From: an uncultured Clostridia bacterium
GTDB taxonomy: Bacteria > Bacillota > Clostridia > Oscillospirales > CAG-272
Assembly (NCBI GenBank): GCA_946055715.1
Contig: CAMGGT010000052.1
Coordinates: 1 to 6,656 of the forward strand
Reading direction: 5' to 3'
DNA length: 6,656 bases
The position numbers and the translations under genes are program-made. Positions 6,449 through 6,656 of this stretch are shown here, piece by piece (positions within the stretch are counted from its first letter, which is position 1; each line of letters begins with the position of its first letter). The notes below the pieces were generated by a model. It worked only from the letters and a program-made list of their open reading frames with translations. It had not been told where the DNA came from and made no database searches.

Positions 6449-6656
6449 TTAAACGTAACCCATCAGGCTCGGCAGCCACAGGCTGATCATCAGAATATAG
6501 GTAACCAGCAGCAGGACAACAAAGATGGCAGCGAAATAGATCAGCAGCTGCTTCACTACTGTCTCAATCTTGACGCCGCCGACCTTTACGCCGACGAACA
6601 GCGTCGTGCCGACTGGCGGGGTGATGGTACCGATGCAGAGGTTGAAGATCATCATG
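6449..6656 (-). CDS. TRAP transporter large permease, C-terminal fragment
   Basis: The last ~68 codons of a DctM/TRAP-T large membrane subunit; the gene continues beyond the right edge, so the ATG near 6655 is almost certainly internal. Family features: FNLCIGTITPPVGTTLFVG, the conserved membrane-embedded 'TPPVG' segment of the last repeat; a linker with KVGGVKIETVVKQ; then a strongly hydrophobic final helix (LLIYFAAIFVVLLLVTYIL) and the typical ending SLWLPSLMGYV. TRAP systems use a sodium gradient and a periplasmic-type binding protein to import acids; next to uxaC, a uronate is the likely substrate, though this is inferred from context alone. The small permease and the binding protein are expected upstream, outside the window. 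Confidence 0.9.
   Translation of the reverse strand, partial: MMIFNLCIGTITPPVGTTLFVGVKVGGVKIETVVKQLLIYFAAIFVVLLLVTYILMISLWLPSLMGYV

Noticed and set aside
5167..6486. A 439-codon plus-strand open frame opposite uxaC
   Set aside because: It is the antisense shadow of uxaC. The translation shows no recognisable family, and it runs past the uxaC start into the intergenic gap and the TRAP gene end.

Overview
The window looks like DNA from a gram-positive anaerobe of the Bacillota, probably a gut-type Clostridia member (Oscillospirales-like). The evidence is the gene order nusA-ylxR-ylxQ-infB, consensus AGGAG/GGAGG ribosome binding sites, a moderately high GC content, an AR-less NusA C-terminus, and a TRAP transporter next to uxaC. 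All recognised genes read on the minus strand, so the biological order runs from position 6656 down to 1.

Region by region in transcription order: (a) 6656-6449 is the 3' end of a TRAP-transporter large permease (DctM type). (b) 6429-5050 is uxaC, a uronate isomerase, 19 nt behind the permease and very likely in the same hexuronate uptake/catabolism operon. (c) At about 5083-5069 there is an abrupt junction: uxaC loses its last ~15-20 codons and the sequence continues inside nusA, which has lost its first ~60-70 codons. (d) From the junction to 4229 is the rest of NusA (end of the N-terminal domain, S1, KH1, KH2). (e) 4207-3929 is ylxR/rnpM, (f) 3938-3546 an L7Ae-family ylxQ gene, and (g) 3531-586 infB (IF2, 981 aa). 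Genes d-g are tightly spaced and form the standard transcription/translation operon. (h) A 19-bp perfect hairpin followed by a T-run at 500-452 ends that operon directly after infB, without rbfA. (i) 451-75 is a non-coding intergenic stretch holding a GC-rich palindrome, five tandem TGAAGAA heptamers, a second hairpin, a strong extended -10 promoter and a hairpin at the predicted transcript start. (j) 74-1 is the start of a membrane protein that runs off the window.

The most important point for a reader is the junction. The two halves use different proline codons (uxaC almost only CCG; nusA and infB mostly CCC), neither broken gene is joined in frame, and an intact nusA is normally essential. 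The simplest reading is that two unrelated genome segments were joined, most likely as an assembly chimera, less likely by a real rearrangement. I see no sign of a new biological system. The other notable items are small intergenic regulatory and repeat structures near the left end.
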